Part shown: piece by piece, positions 30,318-38,832 of the stretch
Layout: every line of letters starts with the position of its first letter
Numbering within the stretch: the stretch's first letter is position 1
NCBI RefSeq assembly: GCF_006542375.1
Contig: NZ_CP038143.1
Location: forward strand, 930,001 to 994,000
DNA length: 64,000 nt
Direction of reading: 5' to 3'
DNA from: Oecophyllibacter saccharovorans
GTDB taxonomy: Bacteria; Pseudomonadota; Alphaproteobacteria; Acetobacterales; Acetobacteraceae
Translations under genes and position numbers: made by a program
Notes under the pieces: generated by a model
Told to the model about the DNA's origin: nothing
Seen by the model: only the letters and a program-made list of their open reading frames with translations
Databases searched by the model: none

Positions 30318-30527
30318 TGTTTTCCGGGCCCGAGAACGGAAAACACATATTATTTTCATAACATCATGATATTGAAGTGAGAACGGTTTCTCTCAAGGCC
30401 GTTCTTCACCCTGCCTCCTGAGGTCGTTCATCAGGGGCCAGAAGAAGCCTTGCGGGAAGGGGCTGCAGGCGGCTGCAAGGCGAAATGCGCAATTGCCGCG
30501 CTCAGAGATAAAAACGGAGAAACAATC

Positions 30528-31055
30528 ATGAAAAACACGGTTTACGGACGTTTTCTGGGCGTCGCCCTGATGAGTGGTGTGATGGGCGCAACCGGGCTGG
30601 CCTGGGCAGATGAGAAGCCCTGCACCACTGACCTGTGCCAGGCTACCCGCAACAGCTGGCAGCAGACTAAGGGCGCTGCCAAGGACGGTTGGCATGCGAC
30701 CAAAGATGCGGCCCATGACGCCGGCCATTGGACCAAGGAAACCGCCAAGAACGGTTGGCACGACACCAAAGACGCCGCGCATGATGCGGGCCATTGGACC
30801 AAAGAGACGGCCAAAGATGGCTGGCATGGCACCAAGGACGCCGCCCACGATGCCGGTCACTGGACCAAGGAGACGGCCAAGAATGGTTGGCATGGCACCA
30901 AGGACGCCGCCCACGATGCCGGTCATTGGACCAAGGAGACCGCTAAGAACGGTTGGCATGCGACCAAGAACGCAGCTCACGATGCCGGTCACTGGACCAA
31001 GGAAACTGCCAAGGAAGGCTGGCACGCGACCAAGGACCTGTTTACCGGTAAGTAA
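30528..31055 (+). CDS. Secreted 11-residue-repeat protein (LEA-like, Trp/His-rich)
   Basis: A 175-residue protein with a signal peptide (MKNTVYGRFLG, hydrophobic VALMSGVMGATG, cleavage likely after AWA at residue 27) and a mature start DEKPCTTDLC with two cysteines. From residue 41 to 172 it is 12 units of an 11-residue repeat alternating K(N/D)GWH(A/G/D)TKDAA and HDAGHWTKETA; five 22-residue double units (52-161) are almost identical, as are their 66-bp DNA copies at 30681-31010. Positions 2, 5, 7, 8, 9 and 11 (D/N, H, T, K, acidic, A) are kept, as in group 3 LEA proteins, which form amphipathic helices and protect against drying or acid. The start has GGAGAAAC upstream. Function is unknown; the exact family is not recognised. 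Confidence 0.8.
   Translation: MKNTVYGRFLGVALMSGVMGATGLAWADEKPCTTDLCQATRNSWQQTKGAAKDGWHATKDAAHDAGHWTKETAKNGWHDTKDAAHDAGHWTKETAKDGWHGTKDAAHDAGHWTKETAKNGWHGTKDAAHDAGHWTKETAKNGWHATKNAAHDAGHWTKETAKEGWHATKDLFTGK
30681..31010 (+). repeat. Five 66-bp tandem DNA repeats inside the repeat protein gene
   Basis: Five near-identical 66-bp units encode the 22-residue double repeats. Differences between units are mostly silent or fall at one variable residue (A, D or G after GWH), which suggests recent unit duplication or homogenisation with selection on the protein. Confidence 0.9.
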
Positions 31056-31167
31056 AATCGGCTAATACCGGCAGAGAAAGCCAGGTCTGTTCTGTGCCAG
31101 ATCTGTTCTGTGAAGGAACGGCCTTGGCAAAGCCGGCTGGTGTTGCTTGAAGGTTTGATTGAAGAAA

Positions 31168-31207
31168 ATGGGAGCGATTGGCATCAGCCGGTCGCTCCCA
31201 TCTTTTT
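31168..31207 (+). terminator. Intrinsic terminator after the repeat protein gene
   Basis: ATGGGAGCGA pairs with TCGCTCCCAT around a 14-nt loop, followed by CTTTTTT. Located 112 bp after the stop at 31055. Confidence 0.9.
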
Positions 31208-31345
31208 TGCTCTCTGAACTGAAAGAAACCAGCTGGTAATGGTGAGGCTACAGGAAAGAGAAAAGGCAGGATGACAGCACGTTGTGTAAAAGCAACGGTG
31301 CGTCTTTGAGGCTTCAGGAAAATGTTCTTTTGATGGCGTAACGCT

Positions 31346-31373
31346 TTGACAGGTAGAAACGCTTCGATAAAGT
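31346..31373 (+). promoter_or_regulatory. Candidate sigma-70 promoter for the outer-membrane-type gene
   Basis: TTGACA (31346-31351), 16-bp spacer, TAAAGT (31368-31373, 4/6 to the -10 consensus). It lies in the otherwise empty 31208-31524 spacer. A start here would give a short leader to ATG 31420 or about 145 nt to ATG 31525. Confidence 0.5.
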
Positions 31374-31524
31374 GAAATTCCGCCTTTTTCCTATTCTGAC
31401 TCGTTGTTGAGATCCGTTCATGCCTCTTGAGACGTTTCGCTTTCGAAAAGCTTCCTTCATCCGTTCCGCTCAGGCGGTTCTGGCGTATTCCCCCTGCTCT
31501 GTGAAAACAAAGTGGGTGAAGAAC

Positions 31525-32724
31525 ATGGGTGTGAAGCAGATGATGGCCGGAATGATCAGCATGGCAGGCGTGGGGGTTGTGCCAGGCGGGCATGTTCTGC
31601 ACGCCGCTCCGGCAGTGCCCATTGCGGATTGGCGTGATCCGGCCACCTGGGAGAAGGAGCATGCCGTTCAGCAGCGCGCGCAGGCGGCGGCTTCCCACAG
31701 GCAGGGGGTGTATGTTTCAGCACCCCTTCCAGGCCATCCGGTCAAACCGACAGCTCCCTCCAAGGTGAGCAAATCTCCGGCAGTTGTACCGGAGCAATGG
31801 TATACCGGTTCTCTGGCGTCGCCGTCTCCGGCCTTGCCCGAGGCAGGGCTGTGGGGGGTTGAACCTTATGTGGGAGGAATGGCGCCTCATGGCGAGTTCG
31901 ACCCGCGCGGGCATTATACCAACAAGAAAGGTGACGGGCCCAACGGTTTCCAGCAGTTCACGCTGACTGAGTACTCCGTGACAAATCACGTCACCCTCTA
32001 CGTTCTGCCTTCCTACACCTATACCTGGGGGAACGGTACCCATCATTCATCCGGGCTGCAGATCAACGATTTTCCTATGGAGGTGAAATACAGGATCGGG
32101 CCCAATTATTCTCCGTCCCTGACGATCTCGATCGGTGCCAATGCCCCGGTGGGACGTTATTCCAACCTGCACAATGCTCAGGAAGGGGTGGGAACAGGCG
32201 CCTGGATCGCGCGTTTCGGGGTGGAAACGCAGCTGGTTTTTCCGTTTTTCAACCATCAGCAGCGCATCCGTGGCTGGGCGATGGAGCGTGAGCCTTTCAC
32301 TTCCACCAGCATCCGCAATGCCTCGGTCTATAACGGGATGAGCAATCCCTTCAATGGTGGCAGCTGGAAAGGATTTCGTGGCACAGGCCATCCCGGCGCC
32401 TTCGGCAATGAAGGGGTCTCGTGGGAAGGTGGCTTGACGCGTGGCTGGCTTCTGGCGCTTGACCTGTATCATACGTGGTCGGCCGGCACGCAGTATGGCG
32501 GACGGTTTACAGGTGACATGGCGCGGCTGCGCAGCCTGGGGTTGCCGACCGGGCATGTTCATTCCCACAAGACCCCTTGGTCCGGCGCCTTCCGCGTGGC
32601 CCCTGCGATTGAATATAACTGGAGCGGCTCCTGGGGCGCGATTGCCGGGTGTGACATCCCGGTTGTCGGCCATAACACTTCAGCGGCGCTTACCCCTGAA
32701 GCTGCGGTTTTCTACGTTTTCTGA
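31525..32724 (+). CDS. Putative outer-membrane beta-barrel protein
   Basis: A protein of about 399 residues that I place only by architecture. From ATG 31525 it has a signal-like N terminus (MGVKQMMAGMISMAGVGVVP, cleavage near HAAPA). A Pro/Ala/Ser-rich linker to about residue 105 is followed by alternating short hydrophobic strands (HVTLYVLPSYTYTW, PSLTISIGANAPVG, AWIARFGVETQLVFPF, GWLLALDLYHTW) and an aromatic C terminus FYVF, the pattern of barrel proteins. The strand region from VEPYVGG resembles the phenol-degradation MetA-like transporter group, but weakly. ATG 31420 and GTG 31501 are alternative starts. It has its own promoter candidate and is followed by an SDR gene. Confidence 0.6.
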   Translation: MGVKQMMAGMISMAGVGVVPGGHVLHAAPAVPIADWRDPATWEKEHAVQQRAQAAASHRQGVYVSAPLPGHPVKPTAPSKVSKSPAVVPEQWYTGSLASPSPALPEAGLWGVEPYVGGMAPHGEFDPRGHYTNKKGDGPNGFQQFTLTEYSVTNHVTLYVLPSYTYTWGNGTHHSSGLQINDFPMEVKYRIGPNYSPSLTISIGANAPVGRYSNLHNAQEGVGTGAWIARFGVETQLVFPFFNHQQRIRGWAMEREPFTSTSIRNASVYNGMSNPFNGGSWKGFRGTGHPGAFGNEGVSWEGGLTRGWLLALDLYHTWSAGTQYGGRFTGDMARLRSLGLPTGHVHSHKTPWSGAFRVAPAIEYNWSGSWGAIAGCDIPVVGHNTSAALTPEAAVFYVF

Positions 32725-32857
32725 ACCGGATTTCCAACGGGTTTCCGTCGCAGCCCTTGCGTAATTGCCTTTGCATGCCACACTGCCTGTCAGTCATCCT
32801 TTCAGGCAGTGGCGGGGTCTTTCCAACAGGCTGCCAGGGCAATGCAGGAGAAAACAG

Positions 32858-33625
32858 ATGAAAATGACGGGCAACACGATTCTGATTACCGGGGGTGGCT
32901 CAGGAATCGGTGCAGCGCTGGCACAGCGTTTTGCCGCTCTGGGCAATAAGGTGATCATTGCCGGGCGACGTGAAGCAGCGCTGCAGAAAACCTGTGCCGG
33001 CCATCCCAACATGCATTTCATGGTGCTGGATGCGTCCAACCCGCAAGCCATTGACAAATTCGCCCATGAGCTGGTGCAGGCTTATCCCAAGCTCAACGTG
33101 CTCATCAACAATGCCGGGATCATGCGTTTTGAGGATCTCAGCAAAAAACGTGATCTTCATGATGCGGAGGAAACGGTCGAGACCAATCTTCTGGGCCCGA
33201 TCCGCCTGACAAATGCGCTGGTCGAACATCTGGAACACCAACCGGACGCCGTGATCATCAATGTCACGAGCGGACTGGCTTTTGTCCCGCTGGTGAGCAC
33301 GCCGACCTACAACGCCACCAAAGCCGCCATTCATTCCTATACTGATTCCCTGCGGGAAGCGCTGAAGGGCAAGGTCGAGGTCCTCGAACTCGCACCCCCC
33401 GCCGTCCAGACCGGGTTGACGCCGGGCCAGGAGAAGCTGGAGGGATATATGCCCCTGAAAGACTTCATTGATGAAGTCATGACCCTGCTGGCCAAGACTC
33501 CGACCTCGCGGGAAATTCTGGTCAAGAATGTCGAGCCGCTCCGTTTTGCGGAACGCAATGGCCAGTATGATGAAACCTTGGCTCATCTGAATGATTTTGT
33601 CGCCCGGCAGCGGGGCAACAAATAA
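32858..33625 (+). CDS. Short-chain dehydrogenase/reductase (DltE-like)
   Basis: A 255-residue NAD(P)-dependent oxidoreductase. It has the Rossmann motif TGGGSGIGAAL, an Arg-rich NADPH-type AGRREAAL, NNAGIM, and the catalytic Ser (NVTSGLAF) with YNATK. PAVQT at about 182 is the post-catalytic loop. The overall shape resembles classical SDRs annotated DltE or YdfG-like; substrate is unknown. ATG 32858 follows AGGAG; the open frame to 32765 lacks a ribosome site. It lies 133 bp after the outer-membrane-type gene on the same strand and converges on the tannase-family gene. Confidence 0.9.
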   Translation: MKMTGNTILITGGGSGIGAALAQRFAALGNKVIIAGRREAALQKTCAGHPNMHFMVLDASNPQAIDKFAHELVQAYPKLNVLINNAGIMRFEDLSKKRDLHDAEETVETNLLGPIRLTNALVEHLEHQPDAVIINVTSGLAFVPLVSTPTYNATKAAIHSYTDSLREALKGKVEVLELAPPAVQTGLTPGQEKLEGYMPLKDFIDEVMTLLAKTPTSREILVKNVEPLRFAERNGQYDETLAHLNDFVARQRGNK

Positions 33626-33682
33626 CCTCTTCCGCTTTCCTGCAACCTGCCGCGCCGGAAGCCGCGGCAGGCCTTTCTGAAA

Positions 33683-35455
33683 TCAGTTGGGCATGGGCAC
33701 CAGTTGATCACCGGAGACCGTATAGTTTTTCTGGTTGTCCGGCCCGATATAATCTATTGCCGGCCTGTCGAAGCGCACTGATTGCAGGCTGTCGGAATAG
33801 ACCGGGTAGAAGGATCGGCCGTCACGCGGATCGCTCTGCCCCTTATAAACGGTCAGATAGGGGTATGGGTAAACCGGCCGCGCTGCCAGAACAGGAAGGA
33901 ATTTCAGCACTTCCGGGCCTTGGGGTGCGGAATTTTCATGCTGAAATCCCCAGAAAGCCGGTTGCAGGACGCCGGTATTGCCCGCCGAAATCATTTCCGG
34001 CGCAATGCCTTTTTCAGTCCATTCCATGATGGGGGTCAGCAGGTTGGCCTGATTGTAGCTGCCGCCTGTGCCGCAATGACCGACACCTGGAAAGAGAAAG
34101 AGACGCAGGAAGGAAGGCACGCGACGGGCGCCGAATTCCTTCTCGACACCGTGATAATAAGCGATCGAAATGCCGGGACTGATGGAAGCATCGGCCAGGC
34201 CGTGCCACATCAGCAATTTGCCGCCATTAGCCACGAACTGGTGCAGGTTCGTATTGGTTGCATTGTACAGAGGCGCTGATCGGGCGACGAGGTCGAAATC
34301 AGCGCGGTTGAAGGGGAATTCCTCCAGGGTTGAAATGCTGCGTCCCGTTCCCGGGAGCAACAGGTCCTGCAGGCTGTTGAGGGCGATGGCGTAGGACCAG
34401 GACCGACCATGCGGTGAGAGCGGCAGAGGCCAGTGAAGTTCAGAGCCTGCAATCATGCCGCCGAGAACGAATTGCTGACTGTCTTCATGGGCCCCGTCAT
34501 AAAGGGCATCTGCCGCTTTGATCTCCTCGCGTGTGAGGCAGTTTGCGGTGTCAGTCGCACGGGCAGGGCAGGGCGTGGCCCAGTATTTGGAGAACTGGCA
34601 GCTATAGGGGTTTTCCAGAACGTCATTTGCCAGGTTGGAGCCGCTCAGGCAGTGGCTCATCACGATGCGGTGCAGCAGGGGAAGCTTGGCGCGCAACAGG
34701 ATGGCTGTGCCGTCGGGACGACGGTTCATCATCGCGTTCCAACCGTGAAAGAAAGAGTTCTGGAATGTCAGGAAAGAAGCAGGTGCGCCGACGACGATGC
34801 CATTGAAGTCCTTGGGATAGCGCTGGGCTTCCATCAGGGCCTCGCGTCCACCTTCCGAACAGCCGATGAAATAGGCGTAATGCGGGGCCACACCGTAAAA
34901 CGCGTTTACCAGCGCCCGGCTGAACAGGGCGGTCAGGTGCTGGGCCCGGTAAGCGAAATCCAGCCGTTTCTGCGGATCACGTGCCCAGCTCGTATCCAGA
35001 AGACCGGCGCGGTGGCCCATGTCAGTCGCTGCCAGGGCCAGCTCCCCATTGGTGGCGGGCATGCAGCCTGTGGCATTGGGCACGCTGAGATTGATGCTGC
35101 CGCAGAACCCGTCACAACCGAGCTGCAGCAGGCGCTGAGTCCAGTGCTTGAGAGGGAGGACCACCTGCACGCCGCTGGAAGGCGCCAGGGTTGCGGTGAC
35201 CTTACAGAACGGATTGCCTCTGGCATCCACGATTTTCTGAGCGGACTGCACCGTGAAAGGCCAATTGAAGCCTTCAAGTTTCCGTCCTTTCAGCGCTTCG
35301 CAGGCGATGACGGGTTTCAGGGCTGGAAGGGCAGCGATCTGGGGGGCTGGCTGGAGCGGTGGGGTCTGGGCCTGGGCATTTGTGCCGTACAGAGCCGAAA
35401 CCAGCAGGAGACAGAAAAAAGCCCGGCTCAGGGCCAGAAGGGAAAAAAGACGCAT
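33683..35455 (-). CDS. Secreted tannase/feruloyl-esterase family protein
   Basis: A 590-residue serine esterase with a signal peptide (MRLFSLLALSRAFFCLLLVSAL, cleavage near NAQA, residue 29). The tannase-family catalytic set is visible: nucleophile in IGCSEGGREAL, aspartate in MWHGLADASISP, and histidine in FPGVGHCGTGG. The Cys next to the Ser and the Cys after the His would form the family's CS-D-HC disulfide clamp, and further cysteines lie in the lid domain (PYSCQFSKYWATPCPA, NCLTREEI). Members cleave ester-linked plant phenolics such as gallate or ferulate esters; which substrate applies here is unknown. It is convergent with the SDR gene and has no obvious partner operon. Confidence 0.9.
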   Translation of the reverse strand: MRLFSLLALSRAFFCLLLVSALYGTNAQAQTPPLQPAPQIAALPALKPVIACEALKGRKLEGFNWPFTVQSAQKIVDARGNPFCKVTATLAPSSGVQVVLPLKHWTQRLLQLGCDGFCGSINLSVPNATGCMPATNGELALAATDMGHRAGLLDTSWARDPQKRLDFAYRAQHLTALFSRALVNAFYGVAPHYAYFIGCSEGGREALMEAQRYPKDFNGIVVGAPASFLTFQNSFFHGWNAMMNRRPDGTAILLRAKLPLLHRIVMSHCLSGSNLANDVLENPYSCQFSKYWATPCPARATDTANCLTREEIKAADALYDGAHEDSQQFVLGGMIAGSELHWPLPLSPHGRSWSYAIALNSLQDLLLPGTGRSISTLEEFPFNRADFDLVARSAPLYNATNTNLHQFVANGGKLLMWHGLADASISPGISIAYYHGVEKEFGARRVPSFLRLFLFPGVGHCGTGGSYNQANLLTPIMEWTEKGIAPEMISAGNTGVLQPAFWGFQHENSAPQGPEVLKFLPVLAARPVYPYPYLTVYKGQSDPRDGRSFYPVYSDSLQSVRFDRPAIDYIGPDNQKNYTVSGDQLVPMPN

Positions 35456-35649
35456 GGCTCGTGTTCTTCTGGAAGGAGCACGGGCAGGCTGAACTGCCGC
35501 ACTTGTTGAGAAGTGGCAGTGAGTTTAACCATGTGAAGCCAGGGGTGTTAAGTGAGTTGCAGCCCCGAAAGGTTCTGAAAGAGGCAGAAACGTGGCAGGC
35601 GTGTCACACAACTGCGTGACTTGGCCCAAGCTTGCCTGGATGCGGTTGT

Positions 35650-37392
35650 TCAGTCCGCTTTCCCTGGTTTGAAACCGGGTGCAAAGCCTGCCGGAAAACG
35701 GGCGGAGAACAGGCCGAGATCAAGCCAGTGGCCGTTGGAATAGTTCAGCCCTGAAACCCGTCCTCTTTCCAGCATTTCTCCGCCCAGCGCATTCAGGGAC
35801 TGGCGGAAGCGCGCCTCATCCTTCCGGTCGACCAGGGCGAGATCGCAGCGGAAGCCTGTCTTCAGGGCCTGGGCTGCCGCCTTGGGAGTGAGCAACCGGG
35901 TCGCAGGGCCGGTGAGGAAAACGAGGCTTGGTTCATGATCGGTCGCGCTGAGGAGCACACTGTCAGCGCAGGGCCGGTTGGCTGCAAAAAGATCCGCTGC
36001 GCGCTGGGAAAGATGGAGGGGGGCGAGACGGGGAATGACTGCCAGGAAAATTCCCGTCTGGGCAATGAAGGCGCAGCCGATGGCGCAGCAGGCGGCCTGG
36101 CGCAGGTGACCCTTGAGAATAAGCAGCCCGCTCGCCAGCAGGGGCAGCAGCGCTCCTATAAAGGCCAGCACAACAGCAGCAGGAAAATCCGGTGGGGTGG
36201 GAAGCCGTGGGCCCGGGGGATGAAGATGGGCCAGCAACAGCAGGCCTGCACTGCAGAGAAGCAGGCCGGTCAGCATCCATAACAGGCCGTAGACCGACAA
36301 CAGCGCTTTTCCCCAGCGAGGCAGGCGCACAGGCGGCCAGACGGTCAGGGAAGCGGCTGTCAGAATGGCGAGGGCTGGAAAGGCCGGCAGGACATAATGG
36401 GGCAGTTTGGTTGCCAGGCATTCAAAGGTGATCCAGACCGGCAGGATCCAGCAGAGCAGAAAACGGACGGCAGGCGTGTGCCGGTGCGCCCAGATCTGCG
36501 GCAGCGCACGGGCCGTGAACCAGGCCCCGGGCCAGAAGCTCAATACGAACAGGAGCAGGTAATAGCCAGGTGGAAATCCATGGGTTTCCTGGGCGTGGGC
36601 AATTTTTCCCAGAAGATTGTGGCCGAGAGCGATACGGAAAAAGGCACCATGGCTGGTCAGGGCCATGCACAGGCACCAGGGTGCCACGACCGCCAGGCTC
36701 ACGAGCCAGCCCCATCCGGGCCGCAAAGCGCGCCAGAGGGTGAAACGCCGATCAGTCAGCCCGAGCAGCAACGGTGTTCCCAGGGCGGGCAGAAGCACGA
36801 TGGGGCCTTTGAGCATCAGCCCGCAACCCAGTGCCCCCCAATAGAGAAGGGCTGTTCTGAGGGGAACGGGGGACTGGCGGTTGAGGGCCTGCCAGGCGGA
36901 AAGCAGCAGGGCTTCGAGACAGAGAATGACAAACAGCAGCGTCGTGTCGATGGTGGCCATGCGGCACTCGGCTGCAAACAGCGTGGAGGCCAACAGGAAA
37001 AAGGCTGCGAGAAGGCCGCATTCAGCGCTGAAGGCTGCACAGCCGATCCAGGCGGTGAGGGGGATGGCAAGACTGGCGGCAAGAAGGCTCGGAAGCCGGT
37101 AGACCCAGCTCCATTTCAGGGCCTGTGGACCGAAAGCCGCCTTTGCTGCCAGGACTGGCAGGGCTTCCAGCCAGTAGATGCCAGCCGGTTGGAGATAGCG
37201 GGGCTGCTCCTGAAAGCGGATGTCCAGGTAATTGCCGCTCAGAACCATCTGTTCAGTCGCTTCCATATAACGCGGCTCGTCCCGGTCGAGAGGGGGAAGC
37301 GTCATCCGTCCTGCAAGAGCGAGCAGGAAAGTCAGGAGGCCGAGCAGAAGATAGGCTCTGCCCGGAAGGCGACGGGGAAAAGAAAGGGGCAT
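35650..37392 (-). CDS. ArnT-like lipid-linked sugar transferase (GT83/PMT type)
   Basis: A polytopic inner-membrane protein of 580 residues with about 11-12 hydrophobic segments. The first periplasmic loop holds the family's acidic motif LDRDEPRYMEATEQM (the D-E pair), followed by RYLQPAGIYWLEALP. Later are LMLKGP at about 195 and a PHYVLPAFPALAI segment, both typical of ArnT and related glycosyltransferases that take sugars from polyprenyl phosphate. Donor sugar and acceptor (lipid A, protein or other glycan) are unknown. It is followed on the same strand by nothing close, and lies 83 bp after the GT2 gene, which can supply its donor. Confidence 0.87.
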   Translation of the reverse strand: MPLSFPRRLPGRAYLLLGLLTFLLALAGRMTLPPLDRDEPRYMEATEQMVLSGNYLDIRFQEQPRYLQPAGIYWLEALPVLAAKAAFGPQALKWSWVYRLPSLLAASLAIPLTAWIGCAAFSAECGLLAAFFLLASTLFAAECRMATIDTTLLFVILCLEALLLSAWQALNRQSPVPLRTALLYWGALGCGLMLKGPIVLLPALGTPLLLGLTDRRFTLWRALRPGWGWLVSLAVVAPWCLCMALTSHGAFFRIALGHNLLGKIAHAQETHGFPPGYYLLLFVLSFWPGAWFTARALPQIWAHRHTPAVRFLLCWILPVWITFECLATKLPHYVLPAFPALAILTAASLTVWPPVRLPRWGKALLSVYGLLWMLTGLLLCSAGLLLLAHLHPPGPRLPTPPDFPAAVVLAFIGALLPLLASGLLILKGHLRQAACCAIGCAFIAQTGIFLAVIPRLAPLHLSQRAADLFAANRPCADSVLLSATDHEPSLVFLTGPATRLLTPKAAAQALKTGFRCDLALVDRKDEARFRQSLNALGGEMLERGRVSGLNYSNGHWLDLGLFSARFPAGFAPGFKPGKAD

Positions 37393-37475
37393 GGAGATAT
37401 CTGGTCAGTCGTGGGCGGCTGCTGCGGGAACGGCCGACCCTGACACAGGGGCACCGCTCAGATTGTTTTTTCCGG

Positions 37476-38273
37476 TCAGATTTCCCTGACGTCTTCAGGC
37501 AGTCCGTTCGGCAGGCGGGTCCGGCGCTGCAGCCACAGTACGCCCAGAAGATCGGCGATGCCCACCAGCGCGCGGTTGAGATTGGTGTATTTGGACTGCC
37601 CATGCAGACGCGGCCGGTGCCGTGTTTCCAGGCAGTGCAGGCGTGCGCCGTAAGACGTCATCAGGGCCGGCAGGAAGCGGTGCAGGCCTTCGAACTGCGG
37701 CAAGGCCAGAAAAAGCTGGCGCGGAAACAGCTTGAGCGGTGCCCCTGTGTCAGGGCAACCATCCTTCAGCAGGCGGCGGCGCAACCCGTTGGCCAGCCGC
37801 GTTGCAAGCCGCCGGGAAAAACTGTCACGCCGTTTGCGCCGCACCCCCACGATGAGCGGGCGCTCGCCCTTTCGGGCGCGGTCGCGGGCGTGATGCAGCA
37901 TGGCGGTGAAGGTGGCGGGATCGTCCTGGCCGTCCCCGTCCATGGTGGCGATCCAGGGCGCACGTGCATGGGTGATGGCTGTTCGCAAGGCAGCGGATTT
38001 GCCGAGCCTGCGGGGATGGGCGAAGAGCCGCAGCCGGGGGAGAAAGGCCTGGCGCGCTTCAAGAAGCCGCGCCATCGTTGCATCCGTGCTGCCGTCATCA
38101 ACAATAATGACTTCCACAGGCGGCAGTGATGGCAATATCTGTGCCAGTTCCCGGCAGACAGGCAGAATGTTCCGCTCTTCATTGAGAACCGTGATCACGA
38201 CAGCCAGCTCGGGCAGCGGCGCAGAAGACACGGTCGTCCACCTGTCCGGGGCGACCGTTTCAGGCCGCATCAA
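37476..38273 (-). CDS. GT2 polyprenyl-phosphate sugar transferase (DPM/ArnC-like)
   Basis: A 265-residue glycosyltransferase family 2 protein. It has VVITVLNEERNI, IIVDDGSTDATM with the DDG metal motif, GKSAALRTAI, ATMDGDGQDDP as the DXD-type site, and HRFLPALMTSYG followed by HRPRLHGQSKYTN, close to dolichol-phosphate mannose synthase. No C-terminal transmembrane pair is visible, as in the soluble DPM type. It should load a sugar onto polyprenyl phosphate for the ArnT-like gene. Its start lies 26 bp after the atpF stop on the same strand, so it may be read through from the F0 operon. Confidence 0.88.
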   Translation of the reverse strand: MMRPETVAPDRWTTVSSAPLPELAVVITVLNEERNILPVCRELAQILPSLPPVEVIIVDDGSTDATMARLLEARQAFLPRLRLFAHPRRLGKSAALRTAITHARAPWIATMDGDGQDDPATFTAMLHHARDRARKGERPLIVGVRRKRRDSFSRRLATRLANGLRRRLLKDGCPDTGAPLKLFPRQLFLALPQFEGLHRFLPALMTSYGARLHCLETRHRPRLHGQSKYTNLNRALVGIADLLGVLWLQRRTRLPNGLPEDVREI

Positions 38274-38299
38274 TGACGGAGCTTTCAGGGAAAGAACCT

Positions 38300-38806
38300 T
38301 CAGGCTGCTTCTTCGCGCAGGGCGCGCGGCAAGGCCTTCAGGCTCTGCTCGATCAGCAGATCGGCCAGCTGCTCGTCATCAGCGAGTTTGCGGGTCACGA
38401 CTTCACGCGAGGCCTGAAGGGCCACATCCATGGCCTGTTCACGGATTTCACGCAGGGCTGCCTGTTCCGCCGCCTCAATGCGCTCCTGGGCAAGCTTTTC
38501 ATGCAGCCTGGTCATCTCTTCGGCTTCGCGTGCGGCGTTTTCCTTCAGGGCCTCGGCTTCAGCTTCGGAAGCGGCAATGGTCTTCTGGGCGTCGATCTTG
38601 GCCTGTTCACGCTCCCGGGTGGCATCCTCGAGCATCTGTTCAGCTTCACGGCGCAGGCGGGTGGCTTCATCGAGATTAGCTCGGATGCCGTCAGCGCGCG
38701 CATCGAGCGCCTTGACGAGCACGCGCCAGATCTTCGGTCCGAAGATCACAAAAAAGAGCACGAAAGATAGCGTGACCCAGAAGCGCGGTTCTTGAAAGAG
38801 TGTCAT
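38300..38806 (-). CDS. atpF: ATP synthase F0 subunit b
   Basis: Peripheral stalk subunit. The 168 residues begin with a single membrane helix (MTLFQEPRFWVTLSFVLFFVI) and continue as a long charged, coiled-coil helix (RADGIRANLDEATRLRREAE and beyond) with few prolines, ending ALPRALREEAA. It is the second b-type gene of the locus, the other being the adjacent b'. It lies 26 bp after atpF' and forms the last clear F0 gene of the operon. Confidence 0.93.
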   Translation of the reverse strand: MTLFQEPRFWVTLSFVLFFVIFGPKIWRVLVKALDARADGIRANLDEATRLRREAEQMLEDATREREQAKIDAQKTIAASEAEAEALKENAAREAEEMTRLHEKLAQERIEAAEQAALREIREQAMDVALQASREVVTRKLADDEQLADLLIEQSLKALPRALREEAA

Positions 38807-38832
38807 GGTTCAGTCCCTTCAGGGCGGCCTGC

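Noticed and set aside
30393-31025. Long glycine-rich hydrophobic frame on the minus strand
   Set aside because: It is the antisense mirror of the 66-bp repeats of the plus-strand gene, which has a signal peptide, start site and terminator.
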